Positions 5,719-7,582 of a stretch of 7,582 nucleotides of DNA are shown one piece after another. The stretch spans positions 1 through 7,582 of the forward strand of contig JAGGXL010000056.1 of NCBI GenBank assembly GCA_021163085.1, given 5' to 3'. How positions within the stretch are numbered: the stretch's first letter is position 1; each line of letters begins with the position of its first letter. The notes beneath the pieces are model-generated. The model had not been told where the DNA came from and searched no databases. It was given only the letters and a program-made list of their open reading frames with translations. Position numbers and translations under genes: made by a program. Source of the stretch: Thermodesulfobacterium sp. Its GTDB lineage: Bacteria; Desulfobacterota; Thermodesulfobacteria; Thermodesulfobacteriales; Thermodesulfobacteriaceae.

Positions 5719-6417
5719 ATGAAATTTAAGGATTTAGTTAGATTATATGAGAAGAAGAAAAAGATATACGGAGCTGAAGCATATAAGCATATTTCAGAAC
5801 TACTTAAAGAAGCTAAGGAAATTCATAAAAAGGATTGGTTGAAGAAACCTACACCGAATAAAGACCATGAGCAATCGTGGAGAGCTTTCAAAGGAAAGAA
5901 TTTTGAGAAGCTAATAATGTATATAATCAAAGATGAGGTAGAAAAATTGGGACTTAAAGTTGTTGAAGGCAACACATTAGAAAAAACTAATAGTAGAAAT
6001 CTATCGAGAGAATTGAGCCAAGTAAAAAGAAATCTTTTAATAGATTACGGTGAGTTTGGTGCTCACTTACCAGATGTTGATATAATAATTTTTGACCCTA
6101 GGACTCTAAAAGTTATTGCAGTCATCTCAAGTAAAATAACATTAAGAGAAAGAATAGCCCAAACTGGATACTGGAAGTTAAAATTAATGCAAGATGAGGT
6201 TACTAAGCATATTAAAGTATTCTTTATAACACCAGATGAAGATGGAACTTTGAAAACTAAAATACCAGCAAAAAAAGGTAGAGCAATAGTTGAAGTTGAT
6301 ACAGATGGAAGCTATGTAATGAGCGAAGAAAAGGTTGAAGAAAGCGATAAAGTAAAAATGTTTGACAAATTTATCGAAGATTTGAAGAAATTGATAAAAT
6401 GTAAACAAGAGGAATAA
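5719..6417 (+). CDS. Type II restriction endonuclease, BsaWI-like PD-(D/E)XK
   Basis: 232-residue cytoplasmic protein. After a charged helical N-terminus, SWRAFKGKNFEKLI (53-66) supplies an early helix with Glu63. The nuclease core follows: LPDVDIIIFD (117-126) with the PD at 118-119, then VIAVISSK (132-139) with the catalytic Lys139, and TLRERIAQTGYWK (141-153). PD...SxK followed by LRER is typical of enzymes cutting CCGG- or CCNGG-containing sites, and the layout recalls the BsaWI family (W^CCGGW). Homology is from memory, so the exact site is uncertain. The ATG lies 2 nt after the methyltransferase stop, with its ribosome binding site (AGAGGG) inside that gene, so the pair is probably translationally coupled. 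No controller gene is present; methyltransferase-first order may provide early protection. Length and motifs look intact. Confidence 0.8.
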   Translation: MKFKDLVRLYEKKKKIYGAEAYKHISELLKEAKEIHKKDWLKKPTPNKDHEQSWRAFKGKNFEKLIMYIIKDEVEKLGLKVVEGNTLEKTNSRNLSRELSQVKRNLLIDYGEFGAHLPDVDIIIFDPRTLKVIAVISSKITLRERIAQTGYWKLKLMQDEVTKHIKVFFITPDEDGTLKTKIPAKKGRAIVEVDTDGSYVMSEEKVEESDKVKMFDKFIEDLKKLIKCKQEE

Positions 6418-6427
6418 TTGAATATGA
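6418..6427 (+). repeat. 10-bp direct repeat flanking the restriction-modification operon, right copy
   Basis: TTGAATATGA starts at the base after the endonuclease stop codon and repeats the left copy at 4363-4372 exactly. The segment bounded by the two copies is about 2.0 kb and contains just the methyltransferase and endonuclease genes. Confidence 0.4.
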
Positions 6428-6472
6428 TGCAACTATCCTTAACTCTCCGCTCGCTGTGGTTTGCTCAAATTC

Positions 6473-6516
6473 CGACTATCGTCGAAACTTCACATATTCC
6501 CCAGGACATTATATGA
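6473..6516. repeat. Right hairpin segment of the restriction-modification cassette
   Basis: CGAC-TATC-GTCG (6473-6484) is a small perfect hairpin, followed by TTCACATA (6489-6496) and TATATGA (6510-6516), which mirror the left segment at 4324-4355. The 6428-6535 gap between the endonuclease and the DruA-like gene is locally richer in GC than its surroundings (around 6445-6490) and has no convincing gene; a 30-codon frame from 6424 is its only open stretch. It looks like a recombination end or spacer. Confidence 0.35.
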
Positions 6517-6535
6517 AATGGTGGACTTCTGATGA

Positions 6536-7582
6536 ATGAGAAAATGTTTAAAAAAAAAAATTATACAGGCATTAAAAGAACAGGGTTTTAAAATAAATCC
6601 TCATGTAAGGCCTGCTGATTGTAGCAAAGAGACATATCGTCACATCCAAAGTAAAGCAAGACTTGAGCAGCTTGCTCTTCACAAAAAATTTTTGCAAAGA
6701 AATTTAACCAAAGTGAAACACTATTGCAGAGATGGTAAAGATATTAACCCAGATAAGATTTCTTTAGAACTAAGAGAAGTATCATCAGGAAGTTTGGAAG
6801 AAATTCTTTTCAGATGGTGGAATTTAGTCTGGTGGAGTATCCCTTATCAACGTTCGTACGGACGGCAGATGAGATTCATTTTATGGGATACAGCGCACGA
6901 TATGCCATTTGGGTTGATACTTCTGCAGAGTCCTGTGTTAAAAATGGGGATCAGAGATAAATATCTTGAAATTCCAAAAGAGGAATTAGATTTATGGATA
7001 AACAGGTCAATGCATGCTCAAAGAGTAGGAGCTTTACCTCCTTATAATAAGCTTTTAGGTGGCAAAATGGTTGCGCTTGCTTTGACATCAAATGAAGTTA
7101 GATTAGCCTACAAAAGGAAATATAATTCTTCCAAAACTATTATTAAAAGAAGGTTTATCCCATCTGATTTGCTTTTTATTACCACCACAAGTGCTTTTGG
7201 CAAAAGTAGTTTGTATAACCGTCTGAAATATAATGGTGAGATAGTAGCTGAAAGTTTAGGATATACTAAAGGATCAGGAACCTTCCATATTCCTGAAGAA
7301 CTTTATCTTGAAATACTTGAATTTTTAGCTAAAAGAGGAGTTGATACTTCCCGTGGATATGGTTATGGTCCTTCAAGGAAGCTTAAACTTATAAGTCTTG
7401 CTTTTAAATATCTTAATTTACCAAAGTTTGAATATCACGGCATACAAAGAGAATTTTATCTATTTCCACTTGTAAAAAACCTAAAAGAAGTAATAAAAAG
7501 GAAAAAGGAACCTATTTATATAGATCGTCCATTTAATAAACTTGTTGACTATTGGAAACATCGTTGGGCACTACCTCGTGCG
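6536..7582 (+). CDS. DUF4338 / Druantia DruA-like protein (C-terminus cut by window end)
   Basis: 349 codons are open to the right edge. The sequence follows the full-length DUF4338 family that includes DruA of the Druantia anti-phage system. It has an N-terminal helical region, SLEEILFRWWNLVWWSIPY (86-104), YGRQMRFILWD (108-118), QSPVLKMGIRDKYL (131-144), VGALPPYNKLLGGKMVA (164-180), LLFITTTSAFGKSSLYNRL (212-230), LGYTKGSGTFHI (241-252), HGIQREFYLFPL (301-312), and the late WKHRWALPRA (340-349), near the usual end. Biochemical activity is not known to me. ATG 6536 is the first possible start, because TGA directly precedes it in frame. The ribosome binding site is only a modest GGTGGA. Druantia types pair such proteins with a DruE helicase and others; whether those follow here is outside the window, so it could also be a solo or mobile DUF4338 gene. 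Confidence 0.85.
   Translation, partial: MRKCLKKKIIQALKEQGFKINPHVRPADCSKETYRHIQSKARLEQLALHKKFLQRNLTKVKHYCRDGKDINPDKISLELREVSSGSLEEILFRWWNLVWWSIPYQRSYGRQMRFILWDTAHDMPFGLILLQSPVLKMGIRDKYLEIPKEELDLWINRSMHAQRVGALPPYNKLLGGKMVALALTSNEVRLAYKRKYNSSKTIIKRRFIPSDLLFITTTSAFGKSSLYNRLKYNGEIVAESLGYTKGSGTFHIPEELYLEILEFLAKRGVDTSRGYGYGPSRKLKLISLAFKYLNLPKFEYHGIQREFYLFPLVKNLKEVIKRKKEPIYIDRPFNKLVDYWKHRWALPRA

Noticed and set aside
6184..6432. 82-codon minus-strand open frame within the endonuclease gene
   Set aside because: Phe-rich translation opposite a lysine-rich coding region; an antisense artefact rather than an antitoxin or regulator.
6424..6516. 30-codon frame starting ATGATG between the endonuclease and the DruA-like gene
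   Set aside because: Too short, no good ribosome binding site, and it runs through the hairpin segments that look like a recombination end.
1..7582. CRISPR array, tRNA, rRNA or riboswitch
   Set aside because: No regularly spaced repeats, no cloverleaf or rRNA-like segment, and no recognisable lysine riboswitch before dapA (which is internal to an operon).

Overview
The window is AT-rich, with strong AGGAGG-type ribosome binding sites on its two housekeeping genes, and looks bacterial. Lysine-rich proteins, an iron alcohol dehydrogenase, an N-terminally extended J-domain protein and defence genes of types common in anaerobic thermophiles suggest something like a Thermodesulfobacteriota or Nitrospirota member. 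That placement is an inference of low confidence; no rRNA or tRNA is present to settle it.

Left part (1-2880), chromosomal core. The last codons of a probable dapF are followed by a complete dapA, giving a lysine/diaminopimelate operon end. Directly after the dapA stop lies a perfect 16-bp palindrome matching the bacterial centromere site parS. A second identical copy lies 435 bp further on, over the start codon of a decayed Crp/Fnr-family regulator on the minus strand. A roughly 310-bp gene-poor stretch follows, holding a possible cysteine-cluster coding remnant, and then an intact NADPH-type iron alcohol dehydrogenase of the BDH/YqhD type.

Middle (2880-4400). A 305-residue protein has a large uncharacterised N-terminal region and a C-terminal J-like domain with HPD. 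Two 9-bp inverted repeats and an internally deleted tyrosine recombinase relic follow.

Right part (4400-7582), defence island. A two-gene restriction-modification operon encodes (a) an N4/N6 amino-methyltransferase that carries at its N terminus what reads as a DCD (Development and Cell Death) domain, a PUA/EVE-like fold originally described from plants, and (b) a BsaWI-like PD-(D/E)XK endonuclease. The operon is bounded by a 10-bp direct repeat and by two similar degenerate hairpin segments, next to the recombinase relic. This suggests it arrived as a cassette. Next comes a DUF4338/DruA-like gene (349 codons visible), open to the window edge, of the family named for the Druantia anti-phage system.

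The most unusual items are the DCD-methyltransferase fusion, the cassette-like boundaries of the restriction-modification operon, the paired parS sites sitting on gene ends, and the DruA neighbour.
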